Below, in pieces: positions 49,601 to 54,819 of a DNA stretch of 64,000 bases; position 1 is the first letter of the stretch; each line of letters begins with the position of its first letter. The notes beneath the pieces are model-generated. The model saw only the letters and a list, made by a program, of their open reading frames with translations, was not told where the DNA came from and did no database searches. Position numbers and translations under genes: made by a program. Source of the stretch: Nelumbo lutea (lineage: Eukaryota > Streptophyta > Magnoliopsida > Proteales > Nelumbonaceae); assembly GCA_022828595.1 (NCBI GenBank), contig JAKGHH010000007.1:35278356-35342355 (forward strand). Direction: 5' to 3'.

Positions 49601-50393
49601 GGTGCAGGATGTGAAGCCGGTGAATTGTATTATCTTGATGGTGGTGACTCAAACATAACACTTTAGTCCTACCTTACTCCTCTACAATGGTATTACAGGT
49701 TTGGTCATCAATCTCTCAAAGCACTTAAGTTACTTCTTCCATCATTAAGTCGCTTTTCATATTTAGAATGTGAGTCATGTCAGTACAAGAAACATCATCA
49801 GTTCCTTTAGTCATAGGAAGCACCATTGGTCCAAGGAAATTGGAGAGTGAGGAAACAAACTAATAGGCAACCAAGAAGTTTTGAAAGTCTTAGCATGCTT
49901 TTAACTGCGCAAGGATAAAATAATCAAAATAATAATAAAGAATTACCCTTTCCATGGTAATTGAGCATATGAAAAATCAAAGCAATAATATTATAAGATT
50001 CAAATTAATTATAGTTATTGAGGATTGCAAAACATCAAAAGAACATGTTTATTTAGAAGTCACCTTGAGGTACTTGATAATCATTTCAGGAGTAAATGTC
50101 TGGGTAGGTCTAGACTGTGGTTGGCATAGGCTTAATTCCTCAACCAGTTGGTTAAGAAACTTGAGAGCTTCACGGTGCAAGTTGTTGCCTTTGTATAGTT
50201 CTAACAATTCTGAATTATAGTTTCTCTTCTGTAGGAATTCTTCACATATTTTTACATCACAATAGTTGGGGCCTTTCAGAAGATCTAATGCAACTGAGGA
50301 CTGCCCAGTAAGAAGAAGAGCTTGGAGGAGTGCAGTATCAAGTACAGCTGCCATATCCCTAGCACCTGAGCTGATATGAATGTGACCATGGCT
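19484..50393 (-). CDS. VPS39: VPS39, C-terminal half, six exons (HOPS subunit)
   Basis: Six minus-strand exons, all phase 0 and with GT-AG ends: 50393-50064, 31476-31255, 30847-30605, 29875-29438, 20214-20116, 19684-19484. They join into 510 codons that follow plant VPS39 without a gap. VPS39 is the HOPS-specific subunit that tethers late endosomes and vacuoles for fusion, with Rab7-type GTPases and VPS11 as known partners. Helical CHC-type repeats fill exons 1-4; the last exon has the C-terminal zinc-binding motif CSLC...HFVC. Family members have about 1,000 residues, so the N-terminal CNH part must lie beyond 50.4 kb. Introns of 18,587 and 9,223 bases carry nested transposons. No stop or frameshift is seen in the exons, so it is probably functional. 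Confidence 0.93.
20116..20214 (-). CDS. VPS39: VPS39 exon e (33 codons)
   Basis: Acceptor ACACAG at 20216-20215, donor CAG|GTAAAT at 20115-20114. Encodes [17 protein letters not shown] and ends SLRHSQNLQ. It has no Met of its own; it was found by following the splice sites and fits between exon d (ending LPREIKLQ) and the last exon (VKEELYK). Confidence 0.92.
20415..21460 (+). mobile_element. 5'-truncated LINE fragment (RT end and RNase H)
   Basis: Begins inside the reverse transcriptase thumb region ([28 protein letters not shown]), continues with a degraded zf-RVT region, and ends in a plant LINE RNase H ([29 protein letters not shown]). Stops and frameshifts break it. It lies in the 9.2 kb VPS39 intron, antisense to the gene. 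No clear target duplication or poly(A) end found. Confidence 0.75.
21657..21936 (+). repeat. Copia-type LTR and primer binding site
   Basis: TGTTATATTGCTG...TTTGCCA (21657-21924), with a TATA-like AATATAAATAG near 21778 and a CT-rich 3' part, followed by TTGGTATCAG at 21927-21936. No matching second LTR was found in the window. Confidence 0.65.
22340..22625 (+). pseudogene. Copia integrase C-terminal fragment, misplaced
   Basis: Encodes [11 protein letters not shown], then [17 protein letters not shown] and KGYCCYEP, the conserved end of copia integrase. It sits upstream of gag (23205 onwards), the reverse of the normal order, so this block is rearranged. A second primer-binding-like phrase, TGGTATTAGAGCAGG, follows at about 22664. 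Confidence 0.7.
23205..24620 (+). pseudogene. Copia gag-protease remnant
   Basis: [18 protein letters not shown]...GLWGFVDGS (from 23205) is a copia gag N-terminus; [18 protein letters not shown] (about 23550) continues it. A CCHC-like zinc knuckle is visible near 23800 (EYGHVISHC). The protease motif reads [11 protein letters not shown] (about 24143-24175), with Asn in place of Gly. Several stops. Integrase zinc-region sequence fades out near 24615. Confidence 0.7.
24621..27880. other. Intron debris without a supported gene
   Basis: Frames here (for example 25436-25621, 26513-26707, 26926-27117) have no recognisable domain. Gly/Glu/Lys-rich frames around 24700-25400 and 26500-27500 could be remains of a LINE ORF1, but no motif proves it. 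A two-copy tandem duplication lies at 25678-25892. Confidence 0.45.
25678..25892. repeat. Two-copy tandem duplication, ~108-base period
   Basis: CATATTTCCATTT...GGGTAGCAACA...GTACAAGAGATAGT occurs twice, beginning near 25679 and 25785, with moderate divergence. Confidence 0.7.
27881..28740 (-). mobile_element. Truncated LINE insertion with 15-base target duplication
   Basis: A perfect duplication, AATAGTACTATCAAA, flanks the insert (27881-27895 and 28726-28740). The inserted 830 bases read on the minus strand as the last part of a plant [19 protein letters not shown], then an RNase H domain ([34 protein letters not shown]) and a terminal TTCATC-poly(A) tail at about 27896-27910. The open 154-codon RNase H frame (28556-28092) and the perfect duplication suggest a fairly recent insertion, in the sense orientation of the VPS39 intron. 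Confidence 0.88.
28741..29437. other. VPS39 intron sequence, nothing identified
   Basis: AT-rich intron flank between the LINE insertion and exon d. No element ends or coding similarity seen. Confidence 0.5.
29438..29875 (-). CDS. VPS39: VPS39 exon d (146 codons)
   Basis: Acceptor TTTTGCAG at 29877-29876, donor CAG|GTATGT at 29437-29436. Starts [16 protein letters not shown], continues with a variable Lys/Ser/Asp-rich stretch ([22 protein letters not shown]), then [22 protein letters not shown]. The intron downstream is 9,223 bases. Confidence 0.93.
29876..30604. other. VPS39 intron, 729 bases
   Basis: Ordinary AT-rich intron between exons c and d. Frames within it are not coding. Confidence 0.7.
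30605..30847 (-). CDS. VPS39: VPS39 exon c (81 codons)
   Basis: Acceptor TCTACAG at 30849-30848, donor AAG|GTAAAT at 30604-30603. Encodes [15 protein letters not shown], then [19 protein letters not shown] and [16 protein letters not shown], among the most conserved stretches of VPS39 (VPS39 domain 1 region). Confidence 0.93.
31255..31476 (-). CDS. VPS39: VPS39 exon b (74 codons)
   Basis: Acceptor CTTCTGCAG at 31478-31477, donor CTG|GTTACA at 31254-31253. Begins [14 protein letters not shown], which follows the previous exon's IIKYLK exactly as in the family, and ends SANLQNEL. The intron before it is 18,587 bases long. Confidence 0.92.
31477..32210. other. VPS39 intron start, nothing identified
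   Basis: AT-rich unique-looking sequence between exon b and the first LTR of the intron nest. Confidence 0.5.
32211..33055 (+). mobile_element. 5' end of a copia element: LTR, primer site, gag start
   Basis: LTR TGTTAGATCA...TTATAACA (32211-32474, 264 bases) is followed directly by TGGTACCAGAGC (32475-32486). A gag start, [16 protein letters not shown]...NVQMTS, begins at 32973 and resembles the gag start of copia element 1 (MATSGS...AVQMMS). It stops abruptly at about 33055, where a Helitron-like end begins. The remainder of this element is missing or displaced. Confidence 0.7.
33055..33387 (+). mobile_element. Helitron-like 5' terminus with a 157-base duplication
   Basis: TCTATATATACTATTAAAAG preceded by A (about 33057) matches the 5' end style of plant Helitrons (TC start inserted after A). 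Two imperfect copies of a block (CCCAATTTTTAAATTTGG at about 33117 and CCCTATTTTTGAATTTGG at about 33274) follow. No CTRR end with hairpin was found, since copia A's LTR interrupts at 33388. Confidence 0.5.
33680..34182 (-). pseudogene. Copia A RNase H, frameshifted
   Basis: [18 protein letters not shown] then [22 protein letters not shown], broken by a small deletion that removes the usual GN-x-WRSKKQ stretch; the second frame has [14 protein letters not shown] and ends LVDVLTKG. The usual CDN reads YDN and LAD reads LVD. Confidence 0.75.
34400..35065 (-). pseudogene. Copia A reverse transcriptase, broken
   Basis: The first part (35065-34871) has [15 protein letters not shown] and [23 protein letters not shown]; the second (34600-34418) starts at the active site, where the codons read YVDG (34603-34592) instead of YVDD, then [12 protein letters not shown] and [13 protein letters not shown]. 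Loss of the second Asp and several stops make it inactive. Confidence 0.75.
35072..36480 (-). pseudogene. Copia A integrase and linker, broken
   Basis: Integrase core sequence is readable in fragments between 36480 and 35940, followed by [22 protein letters not shown] and [15 protein letters not shown] (35942-35667) and [12 protein letters not shown]. The linker (35416-35072) has [13 protein letters not shown] and HYLSCNGLF. Frames change repeatedly. Confidence 0.7.
36482..37237 (-). pseudogene. Copia A gag zinc knuckle and protease
   Basis: 251 open codons. The zinc knuckle reads [15 protein letters not shown], with the last Cys replaced by Tyr. A linker leads to the protease with an intact active site, [12 protein letters not shown], then [20 protein letters not shown] and LQDLESR. 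Further gag sequence ([16 protein letters not shown]) continues upstream to about 37620 with stops. Confidence 0.8.
37640..38926 (-). pseudogene. Copia C integrase C-terminus, linker and RT (truncated)
   Basis: From 38926: [21 protein letters not shown], then the linker [28 protein letters not shown], and an RT with [60 protein letters not shown] and [14 protein letters not shown]. One open frame of 322 codons covers 38729-37761; a stop then precedes the YVDDM motif. RT ends after FEIKDLG near 37,635, so the RT is incomplete and RNase H is absent. Confidence 0.85.
38927..39239 (+). repeat. Copia B 5' LTR and primer binding site
   Basis: TG...CA ends, TATA-like AATATAAATAG at about 39122, then the CT-rich 3' part of the LTR and TGGTATCAGAGC directly after GATAACA. 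Transcription of B would start in this LTR, on the strand opposite to VPS39. Confidence 0.9.
39240..40113 (+). other. Copia B leader with internal 52-base repeats
   Basis: A long untranslated leader without coding potential. CAGAACCTGCTGT(A/G)ATCACTTCGGC occurs at 39945 and 39997, a 52-base period, within a wider region of CAGAACTGCTTC-like repeats (about 39880-40080). The TTCAGCAGTCCTAG-like phrase near 39508 recurs near 39735. Confidence 0.6.
40114..40683 (+). pseudogene. Copia B gag tail fused to protease
   Basis: Open from [10 protein letters not shown]; from [10 protein letters not shown] on it matches the linker of copia C's gag. The protease site [12 protein letters not shown] is intact (about 40420), followed by [18 protein letters not shown] and [11 protein letters not shown], then a TAG stop at 40681. 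The UBN2 and CCHC parts of gag seen in copia C are missing. Confidence 0.82.
40684..41640 (+). pseudogene. Copia B integrase, Glu replaced by Lys
   Basis: Zinc region LHLWHARLG...[10 protein letters not shown] is good. Core: HFDVWGP keeps the first Asp, then a frame change at 41180 before [10 protein letters not shown] (second Asp). Where the family has AERK, codons near 41300 read AKRN (Lys at 41303-41305). TAG stops at 41288 and 41366 add damage. The C-terminal [21 protein letters not shown] follows at 41523. Confidence 0.8.
41640..42870 (+). pseudogene. Copia B linker and reverse transcriptase
   Basis: Linker with [14 protein letters not shown] and [14 protein letters not shown], interrupted by a TGA at 42209. 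RT has [39 protein letters not shown] and an intact YVDDMVITG (about 42700), then [19 protein letters not shown] frameshift near 42850 separates it from RNase H. Catalytic Asp residues are kept. Confidence 0.83.
42810..43646 (+). pseudogene. Copia B RNase H
   Basis: Open frame with [36 protein letters not shown], then the RNase H set [55 protein letters not shown] and [10 protein letters not shown]. It ends just before the polypurine tract. This section is intact apart from its frameshift from RT. Confidence 0.84.
43957..44795 (-). pseudogene. Copia C integrase, catalytic triad kept
   Basis: The zinc region ([20 protein letters not shown]) is frameshifted. The core keeps all three acidic residues: [17 protein letters not shown] and GVVECKN. 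It runs through [14 protein letters not shown] and [14 protein letters not shown], where B's insertion cuts it. Confidence 0.82.
44796..45832 (-). pseudogene. Copia C gag and protease
   Basis: 279 open codons (45832-44993) begin inside gag ([28 protein letters not shown]), include an intact CCHC knuckle ([15 protein letters not shown]) and a Ser/Thr-rich linker, and reach the protease site, [12 protein letters not shown], where Gly of DSG is Glu (45064-45056). A stop after SYHLLSG precedes the rest of the protease (44986-44792). The gag N-terminus and 5' LTR are missing. Confidence 0.83.
45905..46930 (+). pseudogene. Copia D protease end and integrase, frameshifted
   Basis: [17 protein letters not shown] and the zinc region [14 protein letters not shown]...[10 protein letters not shown], then [11 protein letters not shown] and a frameshift at about 46285. 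The core goes on with RSDNGREYF and GVAEWKN, so all three acidic residues are present. After [16 protein letters not shown] a second frameshift near 46760 breaks the C-terminal region. The phrase GAACGACCACCAATTCGGCA occurs at about 46929 and 47013, an 84-base local duplication. Confidence 0.78.
46998..48791 (+). CDS. Copia D reverse transcriptase-RNase H, uninterrupted
   Basis: 597 open codons, the longest frame in the window. Linker [13 protein letters not shown] near residue 48; RT from about residue 120 ([60 protein letters not shown]) with intact YVDDIVITG near 280; RNase H from about 430 ([70 protein letters not shown]). All catalytic acids are present. It would normally be the end of a gag-pol polyprotein; the start Met is only the first in the open frame. 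Confidence 0.85.
   Translation: MQIHTERPPIRQVYTRRTTPAPPLASTLSTDPVVAPVAEPSGLDLPITLRKGKRSSTLHPISNFVSVSRLSASHRQFVSLLSSISIPNNVQEALSSPGWRQAMEEELSALQHTHTWELTTLLPGKHVVGCKWVYTVKYLPDGSVELLKARLVAKGYSQLYGVDYMETFSPVAKISSVCVLISLAVMYDWPLFQLDIKNAFLHGDLIEEVYMEQPPRFVARGEAGKVCRLKKEIYGLKQSPRAWFGKFSEVVKNFGMKQCQVDHSMFSYDSEAGKILLVVYVDDIVITGSDKLGIDKLKVFLQNHFQTKDLETLKYFLGIEVARSRQGVNLCQRKYVLDLLDETRLLGAKPTETPIEPNVKLSGDTGGIFDDPGRYRRLVGKLNYLTITRPDISFAVSVVSQFMQNPRISHWDAVLRIVRYLKGAPGRGLLYKPGGKLEVVGYTDADWASSVSDRRSTTGYCTFLGGNLVTWKSKKQTVVARSSVEAEYRAMAHTTCELVWLRNLLQEIGFHMDKPMKLYCDNQTALHISSNPVFHERTKHIEIDCHFVREKVLTREISTEHVSSGDQWADLFTKALNSGRVNYICNKLGLYDIYSPA
49100..49815 (+). pseudogene. Copia E remnant: gag tail, protease, integrase start
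   Basis: [17 protein letters not shown]...CDEYERFLQ is a copia gag-protease linker; frames around 49330-49560 carry YVPKF and [13 protein letters not shown], and 49600-49800 matches the copia [20 protein letters not shown] and [11 protein letters not shown] integrase zinc region. Many stops. It ends at about 49815, where ordinary VPS39 intron resumes. Confidence 0.65.
50064..50393 (-). CDS. VPS39: VPS39 exon a (110 codons)
   Basis: Acceptor TTCATCAG at 50395-50394, donor AAG|GTGACT at 50063-50062. Encodes [14 protein letters not shown], then [21 protein letters not shown] and ending PEMIIKYLK, the CHC-repeat middle of plant VPS39. The acceptor shows that at least one more exon lies upstream, outside the window or unrecognised. 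Confidence 0.92.
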
Positions 50394-51527
50394 CTGATGA
50401 AGCATAAATTCTTTGTTAGAGCATGGAACCCCATCTAGAACTTAAATAAGTAATAAAATATACATCTGCATCTACTTAGTAATTTCCAAATGCATACAAG
50501 GTAATATAATGCCACACATTTATCAGATTATTAAGTTGTTACCAGAGGAAGAGGAGCATCAGAACCAATTTTCTAACAAATTATTACAATAATGATAAAT
50601 GTTGGAGGCAACTACTACTTCAGGATATGGTTCTTCATATCTGTTGAATGGTAGCCTTTTTTATTCTAATTAATTAATGCACAATATCATACTCTATTTG
50701 AAACTACTGTGTAAGATTAGATTATTGATACACATTCTCCATATATTTCCACATCCCCTTGGATCACATGCCAATTCCAATAGATGCATCTATTGAACTA
50801 AGAAAGTCCCAAAAGGAATAAATTAAAAAGGAGTAAGATGGTAGACCTGCAGAATGCATCATCAACAAGAGAAGAATCAACTCTTTGACCAATCAAATCT
50901 TGGTTGATTTGGCTGAAATTTGGGGGTATAAAGTACACTTATAGTACTAAAATATTGTAGATTTATCTGACATGGAAGTGCCATAACTGATGGCTTCAAG
51001 TTCACTGGTTTTGGGGATCTGCAAATCATGGTCAAGGCTCTAGTCAATACGTTGAGCAATGGGCCCAATTGGCATTTATTATAATTCCTATATTTACTAT
51101 TTACAGTAAAAGGCTGACTTATCTTACTAACTTCTGATTTCTTATATTTGGCAGATTTAGAGAGTTATAGTGTCCTACTAATAAAAGAGTAACAAACAGG
51201 TCTTGTAGGGAACACAATCTATTCTATTCTATTGTTTTTTTTTCCTATTATGGACTGAATAAATAATTCGTTTTCTGTTTTTACTATAGCCAACAGCTAT
51301 AGTATGAAGCTATGTTTGGCTTGAAGGAAAAGATAGGGAAAGGTAAGGAAACCTATACAAGGTTTGTAAAGGTTTCCCAACCTTTTCCTTCCTTTCCCTA
51401 CTTTTTCCTTCAAACCAAACACAGCCTGAGTTATTTGTGTTTTCTCTTCTATTTTCTCTTCTTTATTTGCTTGTTAATACCTGTTGATGAAACTTATTAT
51501 TGTGTATTAGAAATTTTTGCTTATGAT
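50394..51527 (+). repeat. Gypsy 5' LTR region (boundaries unclear)
   Basis: AGATGGTAGACCTGCAGAATG...CATCAACAAGAG...AAATTTGGGGGTA (about 50830-50940) recurs at 58744-58850 as AGATGGTAAACCTATAGAATG..., placing copies of one repeat at both ends of the gypsy remnant. It ends next to TGGTATCAGAGC at 51529. The stretch 50394-50800 looks like plain VPS39 intron. LTR start could not be fixed. Confidence 0.45.
51308..51426. mobile_element. MITE with ~30-base inverted repeats
   Basis: AGCTATGTTTGGCTTGAAGG at the left pairs with the reverse complement of the right end, GGCTGTGTTTGGTTTGAAGG, and both continue AAAAGATAGGGAAAGG-like. TGA flanks both sides (51305-51307, 51427-51429). It is Harbinger/Tourist-like in style, though TGA is not the usual TTA/TAA. 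It lies in the gypsy 5' region. Confidence 0.75.
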
Positions 51528-51528
51528 T

Positions 51529-52440
51529 GGTATCAGAGCAAGGTTCAGAAATTTTTGCTTATAATGGGTGGTTTTTCTAGGTTATATTTAATTTTTTTCG
51601 AAACTGGTTCAAAGGGGTCGGTTAAGGCCCAGCTACCCTCTGAACCAGGGTCTGACCCGATACAACCCCTGGAGGGGTGTATCGTGAAGCCATTGGCACG
51701 ATACGCATCGGGCGATACGGGCCGATATGTATCGATACTTTGAACCTTGTATCAGAGTACTTACTAGAGGATCTATATTTTGGTAGATCCATGGCTAGGC
51801 AGGAAGATTAACACCAAAGGTTGCAGGAGACAAGGAAAACAGTGACTAAAGAAAACTTAGAAGTGATGAGACAACAGATTAGGCATGACATACAACAACA
51901 AATTGCCAATCTTTGTGCATATTTGGATCAATCAGGGATTTTAGGGCCTACCAATGCTAATATTGGAGGCCAAAGGAACCGGCAACAACTTCAAGTATGT
52001 ACCAATGGGGAGGAATAGGTGCAAACAAGCAATAGAGACCTATCACCAACCTGTGGGAGACTTGTGATGAAGAAGAAATCTATGAGGAAGTTAGGTATTG
52101 AACTCACCAAACTCAGAACCAGCCTAGGAAAATAAATCCACATGTAAAAGTGAAAATCCCTACATTTTGTAGTGAAGAAACACCAAAGAGGTGCTAGATT
52201 GGTTTGGTGCCATGCAGAGAATGTTTCATTATTTTTAACCTTCAAAAGACTAGTACGTTAAGTTTGTGGCCATACGATTGAAGCGATATGCTTTAGCTTG
52301 CTGGCAGCAAAATGCAAAGGTCATGAGGGGTCAAATTCTGCCATTGAATTATGAAGTTTTGCTAATTCAAAAATATCAAAATTTGCACCAATGAAACAGG
52401 TCAGTTCAAGATTATACTAATGACATTTTAAGATGAAGCC
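51529..52440 (+). pseudogene. Gypsy primer site and gag, broken
   Basis: TGGTATCAGAGC at 51529-51540 is followed by a leader, MARQ-like start near 51791 with a coiled-coil (REDIQQQIANLCAYLD-like), and at 52140-52430 a Ty3/gypsy retrotrans_gag domain in broken frames: VKIPTFCSEE, DWFGAMQRMFHYF, KFVAIRLKRYALACWQQ and SVQDYTNDI. Stops interrupt it. Protease, RT and most of RNase H are missing; LINE sequence takes their place. Confidence 0.65.
51560..51750. mobile_element. Short element rich in CGATAC/GTATCG motifs, copy 1
   Basis: TGGTTCAAAGGGGTCGG near 51605 and CGATACTTTGAACC at 51735-51748 are inverted-repeat-like; between them CGATAC, GTATCG and GGGCCGATA words occur repeatedly. A related block lies at 53285-53395. 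No coding capacity; likely a non-autonomous DNA element. Confidence 0.4.
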
Positions 52441-52883
52441 TAGAGTAATCCTTAGTGTGTCTAAAATGCAATCCATCCGAAGGCATCTTATGAGGCTGAA
52501 AATAAGCATCCATAACTTTGTTGAGTTGCAACCCTGCTCGACTAGACATTGGCAGTAGCAATTCAACTTGCAACCATGGTTCACAATATTGGCGAGATTT
52601 GGACAAATTTCCTCAAAATTTCAGCAATATTTCAGATTTCACCATGGTATGGTCAGATTTGGGTGGGAATCAAGGGAAGTAAGTTCTTATAGGGTGAGTG
52701 TTTGGAAAGGAATCATGAGGTTCAATCAAGAGTTCCAGAAGTTTGGTCAAGTTTAAAGTGGGGGATGGCTCTAGATTGAGGTTTTGGGAAGATGAGTGAC
52801 TTGGGGTAGGTAAGCTGAGTGAGGTTTTCCCAAGATTATACAAGTTGACAGACCAACAAGTTTCAATAGACCAGTGTTATGAG

Positions 52884-53771
52884 CATAGTTGTCTAGGCGA
52901 TGCCTAGGTGGGTGCCTAGGTGACAAGGCACCCTTGGAGGCTCACCCTGCTCAGTCGCCAAGCAGTTTCGTGCACCGTGTTATAAAATGCTTTTAAATTT
53001 TTAATTTTTAGACATTATAATTATGAAATAGACATTATTAAACTAGAATATTCATTTTATGTGTTTATATACTAATTTCTTTTTATTATTTTCTTATTTG
53101 TTAGGGTTTAATCAACACAAACATTGTTAATGGTTGTATTGAACCCATGGATTAAAGTATCAATACACCTTTGTGTATTGACATAGGTGTTTCAGTACAT
53201 GTAACAATGCTCCCCCTATTTTTTATTTCTTTGGTTTTCATTTTCATTTATATATATATACACACACACACACACACTTTTTTAAAAAGCGGTTCCCCGA
53301 AAACACCTGTAAACAAGTGTATCGTAAAGGTACAAAACAATGCACCCGATACGGGGTGTATCGTATTGGAATTTTGATCCTTGATTGAATCCTCAAAGAT
53401 TTAAAAACTTGAACCAATAAGCAAGGGAAGAACTTAAAATTTGTCTAATCAACACATTTTGTTCTTCCACATCTTCTTCTCCTTCCACCTTTTCTTTTCT
53501 TCTTTTCCTGTAACAAAAGTAGGGTTTCAGCCCCTATATTTTTTGAATTTTCTTTCCTTTGTTCTTGTTCTTCTCATAAAATGTTGATTCTCTTGACTTA
53601 AACATGAAATTTATACTTCTCTTATGAAAATTATGGATAATTATTAAGGAAATATGGTTATGGAACCTAGGGAACTACCCTAGGATACATGGTTTTACTT
53701 GAAAAAATTCCACCGCCTAGGTGTCAAGGTGCCCCCTTGTCTCCTAGCCTTGCCTTGGCGCCTTGAAAACT
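52884..53771. mobile_element. hAT-type non-autonomous element with 8-base duplication
   Basis: GTTATGAG flanks both sides (52876-52883 and 53772-53779). Ends: CATAGTTGTCTAGGCG at the left, and AGTTTTCAAGGCG on the complement of the right, imperfect inverted repeats; both ends carry GCCTAGG/CTAGGTG-type subterminal words. The 888 bases have no transposase. Inside lie an AT/AC microsatellite (about 53253-53278) and a second CGATAC-type block. Confidence 0.8.
53285..53395. mobile_element. Short element rich in CGATAC/GTATCG motifs, copy 2
   Basis: GTGTATCGTAAAGG, CCCGATACGGGGTGTATCGTA and TTTTGATCCTTGATT resemble the block at 51560-51750, including the ...TTGAACCTTG-like end. It is nested in the hAT-type element. 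Confidence 0.4.
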
Positions 53772-54689
53772 GTTATGAGTGGAGAGGGGAGCAATTGGTT
53801 TGGAACCCAAAATTCAGAAGGCCTCTTTTGGACCAAGAAGTGGAAGAGTACATCATGCTTTTGGGAAAATTAGAAGGGACCAGCTTTACTAGATCTACAA
53901 AAGATGGTTTATGGTGGAGAGAATGTAAGGAAGGAAGATTCACTATTAATTCATTCTACAAGGCACTAGTAAAAGAAGGAATGGGTTCGGACCAGATAAA
54001 AGGAGTGGGGTAACCTAGTACCCCGAAGGCTAGAAGTCTTGGGGATTGCATCTAGCCAGCTAGTGTTATTTGTGTAATCAGGAGGAAGAAACAATGATTC
54101 AGTTGTTCTTCTCATGCAGTGTAGCAAGCCTCATTTGGAAGTTTTTCTCCTTTTTATTTGGGATGAGTGTCACCAGTGAGTCCAGTAGAGATCTTCTCCA
54201 AATGGTCAAATCTCTGAGGCAGCAAGAAAGCTAGGATTATCTGGAGCTGTGTTCCTTTTGCAGTTTGTTGGTTTAACTGGAAGGAGAGAAACAGAAGGGT
54301 TCTTGAGAACAGGTCAAAAAGCATTGGATACCTGGTAACTTCAGTGAGCAATCTGATTTCAGATTGGGTCCTTAGACTTCCAGATTTTGATCAAGTGTCC
54401 AAAGCTGTTTTGTTGGAAAGATTCTGGAGTACCCTTGATTTACAGCCTTGTAATGAACAATCCTTTTCAATTTGACTTCCAGTGTGTATTTGGTTTGTCA
54501 ACTTGACAACTAATGGTGTTGAGATGTAATTCCTTTATTTTTCAATTGAATGAATTTTTTCTTGATCCTTCAAAAAAAATTACAGATTCCACTGAAGAAC
54601 TTTTAAATCTAAGGTTTAAAATTTTAGAATATTATTAGAAACTATCTAATATTTCATTAAAATCATCATAGTTTTTTTTTTAATCTTTT

Positions 54690-54815
54690 CTGTTATCAGT
54701 AGTTATACTTATGCCACAGGGGCATTTTTGTCTTTGTACTTAATTTTTATCTTATTAGTTAGGTCACCCTAATATAAATAGAAGATCTGGCGCCACCAGA
54801 TCAGTCAAGCTCAAG
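54690..54815 (+). repeat. Truncated copia-type LTR-like fragment
   Basis: GGGGCATTTTTGTCTTTGTAC, then TATAAATAGAAGATCTGG, matches the promoter part of the copia LTRs in this window in style. No primer site or partner was found. Confidence 0.4.
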
Positions 54816-54819
54816 GTGC

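Larger units (their letters stand above)
52640..54585 (+). mobile_element. LINE 3' segment, split by a hAT-type MITE
   Basis: VSVWKGIMRFNQEFQ (about 52695) and, after a stop, VGDGSRLRFWEDE, GKLSEVFPRLYKLTDQQ lead to SIDQCYE, where the MITE (52884-53771) interrupts; WRGEQLVWNPKFRRPL continues at 53780, followed by the zf-RVT region (DGLWWRECKEGRFTINSFYKAL). It ends in TCAATTGAATGAAT and a CTTGATCCTTC-poly(A) tail at about 54573-54582, a LINE 3' end. Confidence 0.78.

Noticed and set aside
53250..53280. AT/AC microsatellite as a regulatory site
   Set aside because: Simple repeat inside a transposon; nothing links it to a gene.
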